Source: Sphingomonas sp. dw_22
Lineage (GTDB): Bacteria; Pseudomonadota; Alphaproteobacteria; Sphingomonadales; Sphingomonadaceae
DNA: 64,000 nt
NCBI RefSeq assembly: GCF_018449795.1
Contig: NZ_JAAVVE010000010.1
Span: 46,849-110,848, forward strand
Direction of reading: 5' to 3'
Below, in pieces: positions 29,904-38,556 of the stretch (within the stretch, counting starts at the first letter, position 1; each line of letters starts with the position of its first letter). Made by a program: the position numbers and the translations under genes. The notes beneath the pieces were generated by a model. The model saw only the letters and a program-made list of their open reading frames with translations, was not told where the DNA came from and ran no database searches.

Positions 29904-30626
29904 GTGCCGACCGACGTGGACCATCAGATCGCGCGCGCGGGCGAGCTCCTGGACCGGACCCGCGAGCGCTATGCCTCGGTATCCCGGCGCGCGGCGCAGC
30001 GGCGCAATGCCGAGGTGCTGCGCCGCGTCGGCCGGATCGTGGTGGCCGATACCGCGATCGTGATCGCGGCGATCGTGGCAGGGCTGCTGCTGCCCACGGG
30101 CATCGGCATGTTCGGCGCGCTGGCGGTGTTCATCCTGCTGATGCTGGCGACGGTGTTCTTCGCGATCTTCCCGCTCGGCGCCGCAATCAATGTCGAGCAG
30201 CTCGCGCAGACGCCGCTCAAGGCGCTGCCGCTCACCACCGAGCGCTGGCTGGAGTCGCAGCGGCCCGCGCTGCCCGCGCCGGTGCGGACGCTGGTCGATT
30301 CGATCGGGGTGAAGCTGGAAACGCTGGCGCCGCAGCTCGCGACGCTGGACGACGCTTCGCCGGCCGCTGGCGAAGTGCGCAAGCTGCTGGGCGAGCAACT
30401 GCCCGAGCTGGTGAAGGGCTATGGCCGCGTCCCCGAGCCGCTGCGCCGCGTCGAGCGCAACGGACTGACGCCGGACCAGCAGCTGGCGCAGGGGCTGCAG
30501 GTGATCGACGACGAGATCGGCCAGATGTCCGCCCAGCTCGCCCAGGGCGATCTCGACCTGCTGGCGACGCGCGGGCGCTATCTCCAGATCAAATATCAGG
30601 GCGAGGAGTTGGGCGGCGGCGCCTAG
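29904..30626 (+). CDS. XpaC-like membrane partner of TelA
   Basis: The 240-residue protein has a basic N-terminal stretch, two adjacent hydrophobic helices at about residues 43-65 and 68-90, and a cytoplasmic helical C-terminal region ending in LDLLATRGRYLQIKYQ. Position after telA and the two-TM-plus-helical layout match the XpaC (5-bromo-4-chloroindolyl phosphate hydrolysis protein) family; direct similarity is only moderate. The GTG start lies 3 bp after the telA stop, with GGAGG inside the end of telA. Its 3' end overlaps the convergent phosphatase gene by 4 bp. Confidence 0.7.
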   Translation: MPTDVDHQIARAGELLDRTRERYASVSRRAAQRRNAEVLRRVGRIVVADTAIVIAAIVAGLLLPTGIGMFGALAVFILLMLATVFFAIFPLGAAINVEQLAQTPLKALPLTTERWLESQRPALPAPVRTLVDSIGVKLETLAPQLATLDDASPAAGEVRKLLGEQLPELVKGYGRVPEPLRRVERNGLTPDQQLAQGLQVIDDEIGQMSAQLAQGDLDLLATRGRYLQIKYQGEELGGGA

Positions 30627-31399
30627 CGCTTGATCCCGGTCGCCGCCCGCTCCGCCAGCCGCGCCACGGCGGCGGCATGGATGCCGGCCGTGGTGGCGAG
30701 GACGCCGAACGCTTCCCCGGACGGCGTGTTGAAGTGCAGCGCACCGCCCAGCGCGTCCGTCACCGTCGCGCCGGCTTCGCGCGCGAGGAGCACGGCGGCG
30801 GCGATGTCCCATTCGCTGCCCCAGCGCAGCGTCGCGACCAGATCCGCCTCGCCCGCCGCGACCATCGCGATGCGCAGCGCGATCGAATTGGGCTTGGGGA
30901 TCGCCGCCAGATCCTGATCGATCCTGGGGAGCTGATCGGCGGGCACGCGGGCACCGGCCAGCGCGTCGCGCTCGGCGGCGTGGAGCCGCTCGCCGTTACG
31001 CCAGGCGCCCTGCCCCACCTGCGCCGTCCACACCTCGCCGCGCGCGGGGGCGTCGAGCACGCCGATCACCGGCTGGCCATGCTCGACCAGCGCGATCGAC
31101 ACCGCCCAGCCGGTACGCCCGCGCAGATAGTCGCGCGTGCCGTCGATCGGATCGACCACCCAGATGCGCTCCGATCCCAGCCGCGCGGCATTGTCGATCG
31201 TTTCCTCGGAAAGCCAGCCAGCGTCCGGCAGCAGCGCCTCCAGCCGCCGGCGGAGCATCGCATCGACTTCGAGATCGACCGCGCAGACCGGGTTGCCGGG
31301 CGATTTCTCCCAGCGCGCGAAATCGGTATGCCAGCAGTCCATCGCCAGCCGCCCGGCATCGGCGGCGATCGCCGCGATCTCGCGGGCCAGATCAGTCAC
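30623..31399 (-). CDS. Inositol monophosphatase family / CysQ-like 3'(2'),5'-bisphosphate nucleotidase
   Basis: The 258-residue Mg-dependent, Li-sensitive phosphatase has the metal-binding motifs WLSEET and WVVDPIDGTRDYLRG, plus the distal WGSEWDIAAAVLLAREAGA. The family includes CysQ (removes 3'-phosphate from PAP), SuhB and histidinol-phosphatase; sequence alone does not decide, and the CysQ-like reading is favoured by length and gene context. Its start overlaps the end of the PmbA-like gene by 8 bp, so it is third in the ubiA-pmbA-phosphatase operon. Confidence 0.85.
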   Translation of the reverse strand: MTDLAREIAAIAADAGRLAMDCWHTDFARWEKSPGNPVCAVDLEVDAMLRRRLEALLPDAGWLSEETIDNAARLGSERIWVVDPIDGTRDYLRGRTGWAVSIALVEHGQPVIGVLDAPARGEVWTAQVGQGAWRNGERLHAAERDALAGARVPADQLPRIDQDLAAIPKPNSIALRIAMVAAGEADLVATLRWGSEWDIAAAVLLAREAGATVTDALGGALHFNTPSGEAFGVLATTAGIHAAAVARLAERAATGIKR

Positions 31400-32738
31400 C
31401 GGCTATCGTCATCCCGTCGATGCGCAGCGTCGGCGCGTTGATGCCGAAGCGGAACTCCAAGTCATTGGCGGGCGTGAGCGCGAGGAACATGTCCTTGAGG
31501 TTGCTCGCGATCGTCACTTCAGAGACGGGCGTGGTGATCTCGCCATTCTCGATCAGGAAGCCCGCCGCGCCGCGGCTGTAATCGCCGGTGACGCCGTTGA
31601 CGCCCTGGCCGATCAGCTCCGTCACCAGCAGGCCGCGCGTGATCTCGCCCACCAAGGTCTCGGGCGGGATGCTGCCGGGATGCATATAGAGGTTGCTCGG
31701 GGCGACGCCGGGCGCGCCCGCGATCCCGCGCGAGGCATGGCCGGTCGGCTCCAGGCCGAGCTGGCGGGCCGAGGCGCTGTCGAGCAGCCAGGTCTCGAGC
31801 ATGCCCTGGTCGATCAGCTTGATCGGCAGCACCGGCAGTCCCTCGCCGTCGAACGGGCGCGAGCGCAGGCCGCGCGGACGGTGCGGATCGTCGCAGATGG
31901 TGACGGCGCGGGCGAAGACCCGGGTGCCGAGCGCATCGCGCAGGAAGCTGGTCTTGCGGGTGATCGCCGCGCCGCTGATCGCGCCGAGGAAATGGCCGAG
32001 CAGGCCGGAGGAGACGCGGCGATCGAACACCACCGGCAACGTGCCGCTGGCGATCTTCGCCGGGTTCAGCCGGGCGACGGCACGCTCGCCGGCGCGGCGG
32101 CCGATCGTCTCGGGCGCTTCGAGCATCGCGGCGTGGCGGGCGGAGTGATGGGCGTAATCGCGCTGCATCCCGCTGCCGCTGCCGGCAAGCACGCTGGCGG
32201 ACAGGCCGTGGCTGGTCTGGGCATAGGCGCCGGTGAAGCCGTGGCTGGTGGCGAGCGCCATGATCGACCGCGACGCGCCGGCGCTGGCGCCTTCGCTGTT
32301 GGTGACGCCTTCGACCGCGCGGGCGGCATCCTCGGCGGCGAGCGCCTGTGCCTTCAGCGCCGCCGGCTCGGCATGGGCGCCGTCATCGAGATCGAGAAGC
32401 GGCGGCGTGCCGTGGAGCAGCCGCTCCTCGGGGGCGAGCCCGGCCCATTTGTCCTCGGGCGCCTCGCGCGCCATGGCGAGCGCGCGATCGACCAGCACGT
32501 CGAGCGCCTGGGTGCTGAGATCGGACGTGGAGACGCTGGCCGAGCGGCGGCCGACGAACACGCGCAGCCCCAGCTCCTCGCTCTCGGAGCGCTCGACATC
32601 CTCCAGCGCGGCCATGCGCACCGATACGGAGAGCGAGCTATCAGCGGCGAACACGGCATCGGCGGCATCGGCGCCAGCCCTGCGCGCGCGATCGACGACG
32701 TCGCGTGCACGCTCGCGGGCTTGTTCGACAGTCAGCAT
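31392..32738 (-). CDS. TldD/PmbA family metalloprotease subunit (PmbA-like)
   Basis: The 448-residue protein belongs to the TldD/PmbA (TldE) family, whose heterodimer matures microcin B17 and degrades antitoxins or unfolded peptides. It has the N-terminal SVSVRMAALEDVERSESEELGLRVFVG repeat region and the C-terminal LVTELIGQGVNGVTGDYSRGAAGFLIENGEI. The HExxxH zinc motif of TldD is absent, which identifies it as the PmbA/TldE-type subunit. tldD is not in the window. ATG 32738 is preferred over a GTG three codons earlier. Confidence 0.9.
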   Translation of the reverse strand: MLTVEQARERARDVVDRARRAGADAADAVFAADSSLSVSVRMAALEDVERSESEELGLRVFVGRRSASVSTSDLSTQALDVLVDRALAMAREAPEDKWAGLAPEERLLHGTPPLLDLDDGAHAEPAALKAQALAAEDAARAVEGVTNSEGASAGASRSIMALATSHGFTGAYAQTSHGLSASVLAGSGSGMQRDYAHHSARHAAMLEAPETIGRRAGERAVARLNPAKIASGTLPVVFDRRVSSGLLGHFLGAISGAAITRKTSFLRDALGTRVFARAVTICDDPHRPRGLRSRPFDGEGLPVLPIKLIDQGMLETWLLDSASARQLGLEPTGHASRGIAGAPGVAPSNLYMHPGSIPPETLVGEITRGLLVTELIGQGVNGVTGDYSRGAAGFLIENGEITTPVSEVTIASNLKDMFLALTPANDLEFRFGINAPTLRIDGMTIAGD

Positions 32739-32769
32739 CCCGGGCACTTAGGTCTGCGGGCGGCGAACG

Positions 32770-33687
32770 TCAAAGAGTCTGGCCGATGACGAGGCAGGCG
32801 GCGAACATGAGCAGGCCGGCATTGCGGTTCGAACGGAAGCGGGCGAGCGCGTTGGCACCGTCGGCGGGCACCAGCGTCAGCACCTGCCAGGCGAGGTGCA
32901 GCGCCATCGGCAGCAGCGCGGCGAGCGCGAGCGGATCGGGGCGGAGCTGCCAGAAGGCGGCGGCCCACAACGCCAGTGCAGCGGCGTAGAAGAACGCGAC
33001 GCCGGGCCGCACCCGGCTGCCGAGGCGGCGGGCGGAGGAACGGACGCCGACCAGCGCGTCGTCCTCCACGTCCTGGAGCGCATAGATGGTGTCATAGCCG
33101 ATCACCCAGAAGATGCTGCCGGCATAGAGCAGCGCGCCCGGCGTGAAGTGCATGTCCGGCGCCTCGGCCCAGCCGACCAAGGCCGCCCAGGAGAAAACCA
33201 GGCCCAGCCAGGCCTGGGGCCACCAGGTGATCCGCTTCATAAAGGGATAGGCGGCGACCAGCACGAGGCTCGCCAGCGCGACCCAGACCGCGAAGGGGCG
33301 AAGCTGCACGAGCACCACCAGCCCGACCAGGCACAGCGCCAGCAGCCAGCCCCAGGCCGCCTTGAGCGACACTGCACCGCTGGCGAGCGGGCGGCTGCGG
33401 GTGCGGGCCACCTGCCGGTCGAGATCGCGATCGACAATGTCGTTATAGACGCAGCCCGCGCCGCGCATCGCGATGCTGCCGAGCAGGAACCACAGCAGCA
33501 GATCCCAGCGCAGGATCGCCTGCCCCGACAGCGCGATCGCCCAGGCGCCGGGCCAGAAGAGCAGCCACCAGCCGATCGGCCGATCGAATCGCGCGAGCAG
33601 CGCATAGGGCCGCGCGGCGGCAGGGAGCAGGCCCATCAGGCCGCGATACTCGGTATCGGGGACGATTTCGGGCGCGGGCGTGGTCAT
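32770..33687 (-). CDS. ubiA: 4-hydroxybenzoate octaprenyltransferase
   Basis: UbiA attaches the polyprenyl tail to 4-hydroxybenzoate in ubiquinone synthesis. The 305-residue protein has about eight to nine helices and the two aspartate-rich motifs NDIVDRDLD and DVEDD that bind Mg-diphosphate. The leading FDRPIGWWLLFWPGAWA is highly characteristic. The start MTTPAPE is chosen; the longer open frame is not conserved-looking. First gene of the operon with pmbA and the phosphatase. Confidence 0.95.
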   Translation of the reverse strand: MTTPAPEIVPDTEYRGLMGLLPAAARPYALLARFDRPIGWWLLFWPGAWAIALSGQAILRWDLLLWFLLGSIAMRGAGCVYNDIVDRDLDRQVARTRSRPLASGAVSLKAAWGWLLALCLVGLVVLVQLRPFAVWVALASLVLVAAYPFMKRITWWPQAWLGLVFSWAALVGWAEAPDMHFTPGALLYAGSIFWVIGYDTIYALQDVEDDALVGVRSSARRLGSRVRPGVAFFYAAALALWAAAFWQLRPDPLALAALLPMALHLAWQVLTLVPADGANALARFRSNRNAGLLMFAACLVIGQTL

Positions 33688-33807
33688 GCGCGCCCTGCTG
33701 CCACAGGCGCGGGGCCAGGGAACAGGATTTTGTCGCGCCGGGCACATTCTTGCGACAATTGGATCCTAACGGAGCGTCATGGGGGTCTTTCGAATCAAGG
33801 GCGAGCG

Positions 33808-34506
33808 ATGCGCATCCTTCTCTTCTCCAGCCTGATCCTCGCTACAGCCACCGGCACCGCCTCCGCCGCGCCGCGCGAACAGATCTTCATCAGCCCGATG
33901 GGCGAGCCCTTCCGCTCAGACGCAGGCGGCACGGCGCCGCAGGACATGTGGTTTGCCGCCGCCGACACCGATCATGACGGCACCCTCAGCCGCGCCGAGT
34001 TCCAGGCCGACGCCAAGCGATTCTTCGCCACGCTCGATCGCAGGCACGACGGCGAGATCGATCCCGACGACATCGAATATTACGAGACCGTGGTGGCGCC
34101 CGAGATCCGCGTCACCGATTTCGGCGGCGGCACCCAGCGCAGCGGCGCGACCGAGTTCGACGGCGGCGAGGACACGCCCGCCCGGCGCGACGCCAGCGCG
34201 GCCCGCGGGCGCCAGGGCGCGGCGCGGTTCAGCTTCTTCGACTATCCCGAGCCGGTGGTGGTGGCCGATCGCAACTTCAATCGCGGCGTCGATGCGGCCG
34301 AGTTCGCCTATGCCGCCGATCAGCGCTTCGACATGCTCGACAAGAATGGCGACGGGAAGCTCCAGCATGACGAGCTGCCCAAGATCGTCGCCGGACCTCC
34401 TCCCGGCCGGGGCGGCGGACGCGGTGCAGGGCGCGGACGCGGCGGCGGCCATCATGGCGGCGGAATGGGTCGCGGCATGGGCCAGGATGGCGGTCAGGGA
34501 TTTTGA
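33808..34506 (+). CDS. Exported EF-hand protein
   Basis: The 232-residue protein has a Sec signal peptide (cleavage near residue 20, ASA-A) and four EF-hand-like loops. Loop 1 starts at Asp53 (DTDHDGTLSRAE), loop 2 at Asp77, loop 3 at Asp154 (degenerate) and loop 4 at Asp178 (DKNGDGKLQHDE). Loops 1 and 4 look fully able to bind calcium. The C-terminal 35 residues are Gly/Arg/His-rich and may bind metal or surfaces. AAGGG precedes the ATG. Its role is unknown; it may sense or buffer periplasmic calcium. Confidence 0.85.
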   Translation: MRILLFSSLILATATGTASAAPREQIFISPMGEPFRSDAGGTAPQDMWFAAADTDHDGTLSRAEFQADAKRFFATLDRRHDGEIDPDDIEYYETVVAPEIRVTDFGGGTQRSGATEFDGGEDTPARRDASAARGRQGAARFSFFDYPEPVVVADRNFNRGVDAAEFAYAADQRFDMLDKNGDGKLQHDELPKIVAGPPPGRGGGRGAGRGRGGGHHGGGMGRGMGQDGGQGF

Positions 34507-34553
34507 CCGGCCGGGGGTGACGGCGGCACGCGGGCGCGGCTAGGGTCCGCGCC

Positions 34554-35294
34554 ATGCCCGCCACTCCCGCCTGGCCGCCCCAATCGGCGCCGCGCCTGTT
34601 CGTCGAAACCCCGCTCGCGCCCGGCGAGATCCGGATCGACGGTCCCCAGGCCCATTATCTCGTTTCCGTCATGCGCACCAAGCCGGGCGCGGCGGTGAAG
34701 CTGTTCGACGATGCGACCGGCGAATGGCTGGGCGTGGTCCGCGCGACCGGCAAGCGCGACCTGATCCTCGACGTGACCGAAAAGCTGCGCGAGCGCGAGG
34801 CGGTACCCGACCTGTGGCTGTGCGCCGCACCGATCAAGAAGGGCCGGATCGACTGGGTGGCGGAAAAGGCGTGCGAGCTGGGCGTCGCGCGGCTGGCGCC
34901 AGTGCTGACGCGGCGCACGGTGATCGACCGGCTCAACCTGGAACGGTTGCGCGCGCACATGATCGAGGCGGCCGAGCAATGCGGCCGCACCGCGCTTCCC
35001 GAGCTGGCCGAACCGGTGAAGCTGGCCGTGCTGCTCCGCGACTGGCCGGCCGAGCGCGCGCTGTTCTTCGCCGACGAGGCGGGTGGCACCCCGGCGCTGG
35101 AGGCGATGCGCGCCCGCCCCGGCCCCGCCGCGATCCTGATCGGCCCGGAGGGCGGCTTCGACGACGACGAGCGCGAAGCTATCCGCGCGCTGCCCCAGGC
35201 GGTGGGCATCGCGCTTGGCCCCCGCATCCTCCGCGCCGAGACGGCGGCGGCGGCGGCGGTCAGCCTGTGGATGGGCGCCGCGGGCGATTGGTGA
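34554..35294 (+). CDS. rsmE: 16S rRNA (uracil1498-N3)-methyltransferase
   Basis: RsmE is a SPOUT methyltransferase acting on U1498 of 16S rRNA in the assembled 30S subunit. The 246-residue protein has an N-terminal PUA-like domain (HYLVSVMRTKPGAAVKLFD) and the SPOUT knot with ILIGPEGGFDDDEREAI and LGPRILRAETAAAAA, which are family signatures. AGGG precedes the ATG. gshA follows after a palindromic repeat element, in the conserved alphaproteobacterial order. Confidence 0.95.
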   Translation: MPATPAWPPQSAPRLFVETPLAPGEIRIDGPQAHYLVSVMRTKPGAAVKLFDDATGEWLGVVRATGKRDLILDVTEKLREREAVPDLWLCAAPIKKGRIDWVAEKACELGVARLAPVLTRRTVIDRLNLERLRAHMIEAAEQCGRTALPELAEPVKLAVLLRDWPAERALFFADEAGGTPALEAMRARPGPAAILIGPEGGFDDDEREAIRALPQAVGIALGPRILRAETAAAAAVSLWMGAAGDW

Positions 35295-35298
35295 TCCA

Positions 35299-35441
35299 AA
35301 TTCCTCCCCGGAACGGGGAGGGGGACCGCGCCCGCAGGGCGTGGTGGAGGGGCCCGCTCTCCACCAACGTCATCGTTTGAGGAAAGCGGCCCCCTCCACC
35401 ATCGCTGACGCGATGGTCCCCCTCCCCCTTCCAGGGAGGAT
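35299..35441. repeat. Palindromic REP-like element, copy B
   Basis: Same family as 9457: AATTCCTCCCCGGAACGGGG opens it and CCCCTTCCAGGGAGGAT closes it, with GGTGGAGGGG and CCCCTCCACCAT arms inside. It occupies most of the rsmE-gshA gap. Confidence 0.85.
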
Positions 35442-35507
35442 CTCGGGACAACCGACCGGTACAGATAGCGCTGGCGCAGGCTCCCGCCCGCCGCTAATGC
35501 GCGCGCC

Positions 35508-36884
35508 ATGAGCACGAAGACCGCTTCGGAAACCTGCGCGCCGGTCATCGAGGATCGTGCCCAGCTGATCGACTATTTCGCCCGGGGCGAAAAGCCGCGC
35601 GAGCGCTGGCGGATCGGCACCGAGCACGAGAAGTTCGTCTACTGGAAGACGCCCGATCACCGCGCCCCCAGCTATGAGGAGCCGGGCGGCATCCATGCGC
35701 TGCTGATCGGCCTCACCGAGTTCGGCTGGAAGCCGGTATACGAGGGCGAAAACATCATCGCGCTTTCCGGCCCGGACGGCGCGATCAGCCTGGAGCCCGC
35801 CGGCCAGTTCGAATTGTCGGGCGCGCCGCTGGAAAATCTCCACCAGACCTGCGCCGAGACCGGCCGCCACCTGCAACAGGTGAAGGCGGTGGGCGACAAG
35901 CTGGGCATCGGCTTCCTCGGCCTGGGTATGTGGCACGACAAGACGCGCGCCGAGCTGCCGATCATGCCCAAGGGCCGCTACGAGATCATGCTGCGCCACA
36001 TGCCGCGGGTCGGCTCGATGGGCCTCGACATGATGCTGCGGACCTGCACGATCCAGGTGAACCTGGACTATGCCAGCGAGGCCGACATGGCGAAGAAGTT
36101 CCGCGTCGGGCTGGCGCTCCAGCCGCTCGCGACCGCACTGTTCGCCAATTCGCCCTTCCTGGAGGGCAAGCCCAACGGCTATCTCTCCTATCGCAGCCAT
36201 ATCTGGTCGGACACCGATCCGGCGCGCACCGGGATGCTGCCCTTCGTGTTCGAAGAGGGCTTCGGCTATGAGCGCTATGCCGAGTATGCGCTCGATGTGC
36301 CGATGTACTTCGTCTACCGCGACGGCAAGTATATCGACGCGGCCGGACAGAGCTTCCGCGATTTCCTGAAGGGCGAGCTGCCCGCCTATCCCGGCCACAA
36401 GCCGACGATCGACGACTGGGCGGACCATCTCTCCACCGCCTTCCCCGAAGTGCGGATGAAGCAGTTCCTCGAGATGCGCGGCGCCGATGGCGGGCGCTGG
36501 GGGCGGATCTGCGCGCTGCCGGCGCTGTGGGTGGGGCTGCTCTATGATGACACCGCGCTCGATGCGGCCTGGGACTTGGTGCGCGACTGGACGATCGAGG
36601 AGCGCCAGGCGCTGCGCGACGCGGTGCCGAAGCTGGCGCTCGACGCGCCGATCCCGGGCGGCGGGAAGCTCAAGGACATTGCCGGCCAGGTGCTCGACAT
36701 CTCGGCTTCGGGGCTGAAGGCGCGCGCGCGGCTGAACGCCGCGGGCGACAATGAGAGCGGCTTCCTCGATCCGCTGCGCGAGATCGTCCGCACCGGCAAG
36801 GTGCCCGCGCAGATCCTGCTCGATCGCTTCAACGGCGATTGGGGCGGCGATATTTCGCGGGTGTATGAAGAGGCGAAGTTCTAG
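35508..36884 (+). CDS. gshA: Glutamate-cysteine ligase (plant/alphaproteobacterial type)
   Basis: The enzyme makes gamma-glutamylcysteine, the first step of glutathione synthesis. The 458-residue length and motifs RIGTEHEKFVY, ALSGPDGAISLEPAGQFELSGAP and RHMPRVGSMGLDMMLRTC belong to the GCS2 class found in plants and alphaproteobacteria. The ATG at 35508 follows a GC-rich leader without a strong ribosome site. rsmE is upstream on the same strand, and the two may still be co-transcribed. Confidence 0.95.
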   Translation: MSTKTASETCAPVIEDRAQLIDYFARGEKPRERWRIGTEHEKFVYWKTPDHRAPSYEEPGGIHALLIGLTEFGWKPVYEGENIIALSGPDGAISLEPAGQFELSGAPLENLHQTCAETGRHLQQVKAVGDKLGIGFLGLGMWHDKTRAELPIMPKGRYEIMLRHMPRVGSMGLDMMLRTCTIQVNLDYASEADMAKKFRVGLALQPLATALFANSPFLEGKPNGYLSYRSHIWSDTDPARTGMLPFVFEEGFGYERYAEYALDVPMYFVYRDGKYIDAAGQSFRDFLKGELPAYPGHKPTIDDWADHLSTAFPEVRMKQFLEMRGADGGRWGRICALPALWVGLLYDDTALDAAWDLVRDWTIEERQALRDAVPKLALDAPIPGGGKLKDIAGQVLDISASGLKARARLNAAGDNESGFLDPLREIVRTGKVPAQILLDRFNGDWGGDISRVYEEAKF

Positions 36885-36917
36885 GCGCCCTTCCCGCTTA
36901 CGGCCGAACGTTGCTCA

Positions 36918-37101
36918 GTTCTTCTCCCTTTCCCCTTTGGGGAGCATCGGGTCGGCCATGCCCCCGGCATGGCCTCAACAGCGCGGGGCGCTGTTGACCC
37001 GATGCTGGTCGGGGGAGAGGGGCAAGTGCCGTGAATTCGCGGCTCCTGCCCCTCTCCCGGCTTCGCTTCGCTCGCCACCCTCTCCCCAAAGGGGAGAGGG
37101 A
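36918..37101. repeat. Second type of palindromic intergenic element
   Basis: It contains two nested inverted repeats: GCATCGGGTC / GACCCGATGC around a GGCATGGCC...CAACAGCGC core (36944-37006), then CCCTCTCCCC / GGGGAGAGGG. The outer flanks TCTCCC...CTTTGGGGAG are repeated near the far end as CTCTCCCCAAAGGGGAGAG. It differs from the CCTCCCC family and separates convergent gshA and the ICMT-like gene. Confidence 0.7.
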
Positions 37102-37124
37102 TTGTGATGCAGGATTTCGCCTGT

Positions 37125-38444
37125 TCAGCTTGGCGCGCCGGGTGCTCCGGCCGCTCTTTGACCACGCCTCACCCACCCGAAGAACCGCGGTACTGCCCCG
37201 TTCCGCTCCATCCATTCGCTGTACGCACGATACGCCGGATCGGCGCCGAGATGCTTCTCCTCGGTACGCGCGCGCCAGTAATAGACGCCGCTGACGCACA
37301 CCATCACCGCCGCGTTGCGGATGCCGTCCGCCCAGCCGGTGGTGGCGAGGAAGGGCAGCGTCGAGAACCACCAGAACAGGTTCTTCGAAAGATAGGCCGG
37401 GTGGCGGCTCCACGCATACGGCCCGTGCGTCAGCACGCCGCGATGGGTGAGGTTCGAGAAGCGCATCCCGAACGCCACCGTCGCCCAGGCATAGATCGCC
37501 GTCAGCCCCACCAGCACCGCGCCGACGATCCCCAGCACCCAGGGATGCCCGGCATACCAATAGGTCCAGTCCGCCGCGCCCTGATGATAGTCGAGCACGC
37601 CGCCGTCGGCCATCAGCACGAAGGGCGGATAGCAGATCAGCGCCGCCGTCCAAGCCGCCGCATAGGGGTTCGCCGAGCGGATATGCGAATCGAGCGGGCG
37701 GAAGGTGAGGATGTAGCCGGCGGTCGCGAAGGCGACGTCGATCAGGAACATGAAGGTGATGCAGGTATTGGCCAGCGCCACCGGATCGCGCCACACCCGG
37801 CTGTAATCCGCCGAGACGAACTCGCCGAAGCCGGGGGGCACGATCGAGAGCATGAAGGCGAGGAAGAAGCCCTTCACCGTCCAGCTTCTGAGGTGGCTCC
37901 AGATCGCGTCCCGGTCGATCCCCTCCGATCCCATCAGCCAGGCGCCGAGATGCCAGGCGCCGTCGCGCGGCTCCACCAGCCGCCGGTCGAGCCAGAGGAC
38001 ATAGGGGATCGAAAGGACGAACAGCACCGGGGCGGCGATGCTGAAGCACCACATGGCGAAGGGGAAATTGGCGTAGCGCGTCTCCCACCAGAAGCGACCG
38101 AGCGCATAGACGGCGGCGATCCCGCCCCAGGTGAGCCACAGCCCGGCGAGCTTGGTGATCGATATGTCCAGCGTCTCGCGCCAGGGGCGGACCGATCGCC
38201 AGTCGATGCCGGTGGAGGGGTTGCGATGCACCCGGTCGACGAACACCGACCACAACACCATCGGCAGCGCGCAGGCGAGGACGTTGACCAGGGCGGCATA
38301 AGGCCCGTCGAGCCCCAGGACATGTGCGGTCAGCACCCAGGCGCTCATGCCCGCCAGTCCCGCGAAGCCGACGCCTGTGCTCACCGCCGATCGCGGGCGC
38401 GGATCGACCTTGGCGCGGGCTGCCAATGCGGGATCGTGAAACAT
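37125..38444 (-). CDS. Membrane methyltransferase, ICMT/PEMT-like C-terminal domain
   Basis: The 439-residue protein has about ten hydrophobic helices. Its C-terminal third carries the SAM-binding pattern of isoprenylcysteine carboxyl methyltransferase and phospholipid methyltransferases: HGPYAWSRHPAYLSKNLFWW followed by EEKHLGADPAYRAYSEWM. The N-terminal 270 residues are extra membrane segments not found in small ICMTs. The substrate is unknown; lipid or isoprenoid methylation is likely. ATG 38444 (AGGTG six bases upstream) is preferred over GTG 38453. Confidence 0.78.
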   Translation of the reverse strand: MFHDPALAARAKVDPRPRSAVSTGVGFAGLAGMSAWVLTAHVLGLDGPYAALVNVLACALPMVLWSVFVDRVHRNPSTGIDWRSVRPWRETLDISITKLAGLWLTWGGIAAVYALGRFWWETRYANFPFAMWCFSIAAPVLFVLSIPYVLWLDRRLVEPRDGAWHLGAWLMGSEGIDRDAIWSHLRSWTVKGFFLAFMLSIVPPGFGEFVSADYSRVWRDPVALANTCITFMFLIDVAFATAGYILTFRPLDSHIRSANPYAAAWTAALICYPPFVLMADGGVLDYHQGAADWTYWYAGHPWVLGIVGAVLVGLTAIYAWATVAFGMRFSNLTHRGVLTHGPYAWSRHPAYLSKNLFWWFSTLPFLATTGWADGIRNAAVMVCVSGVYYWRARTEEKHLGADPAYRAYSEWMERNGAVPRFFGWVRRGQRAAGAPGAPS

Positions 38445-38556
38445 CCCGGACACCTATCCACATAATGGTTAGGGAGCGGTGAAGGATGTGCTCTTTACCG
38501 CGCTCCCGCCTGCCGCTTATCACCTGCCCGTCGCTCCAGACCGAAGAGGTTCCTTG

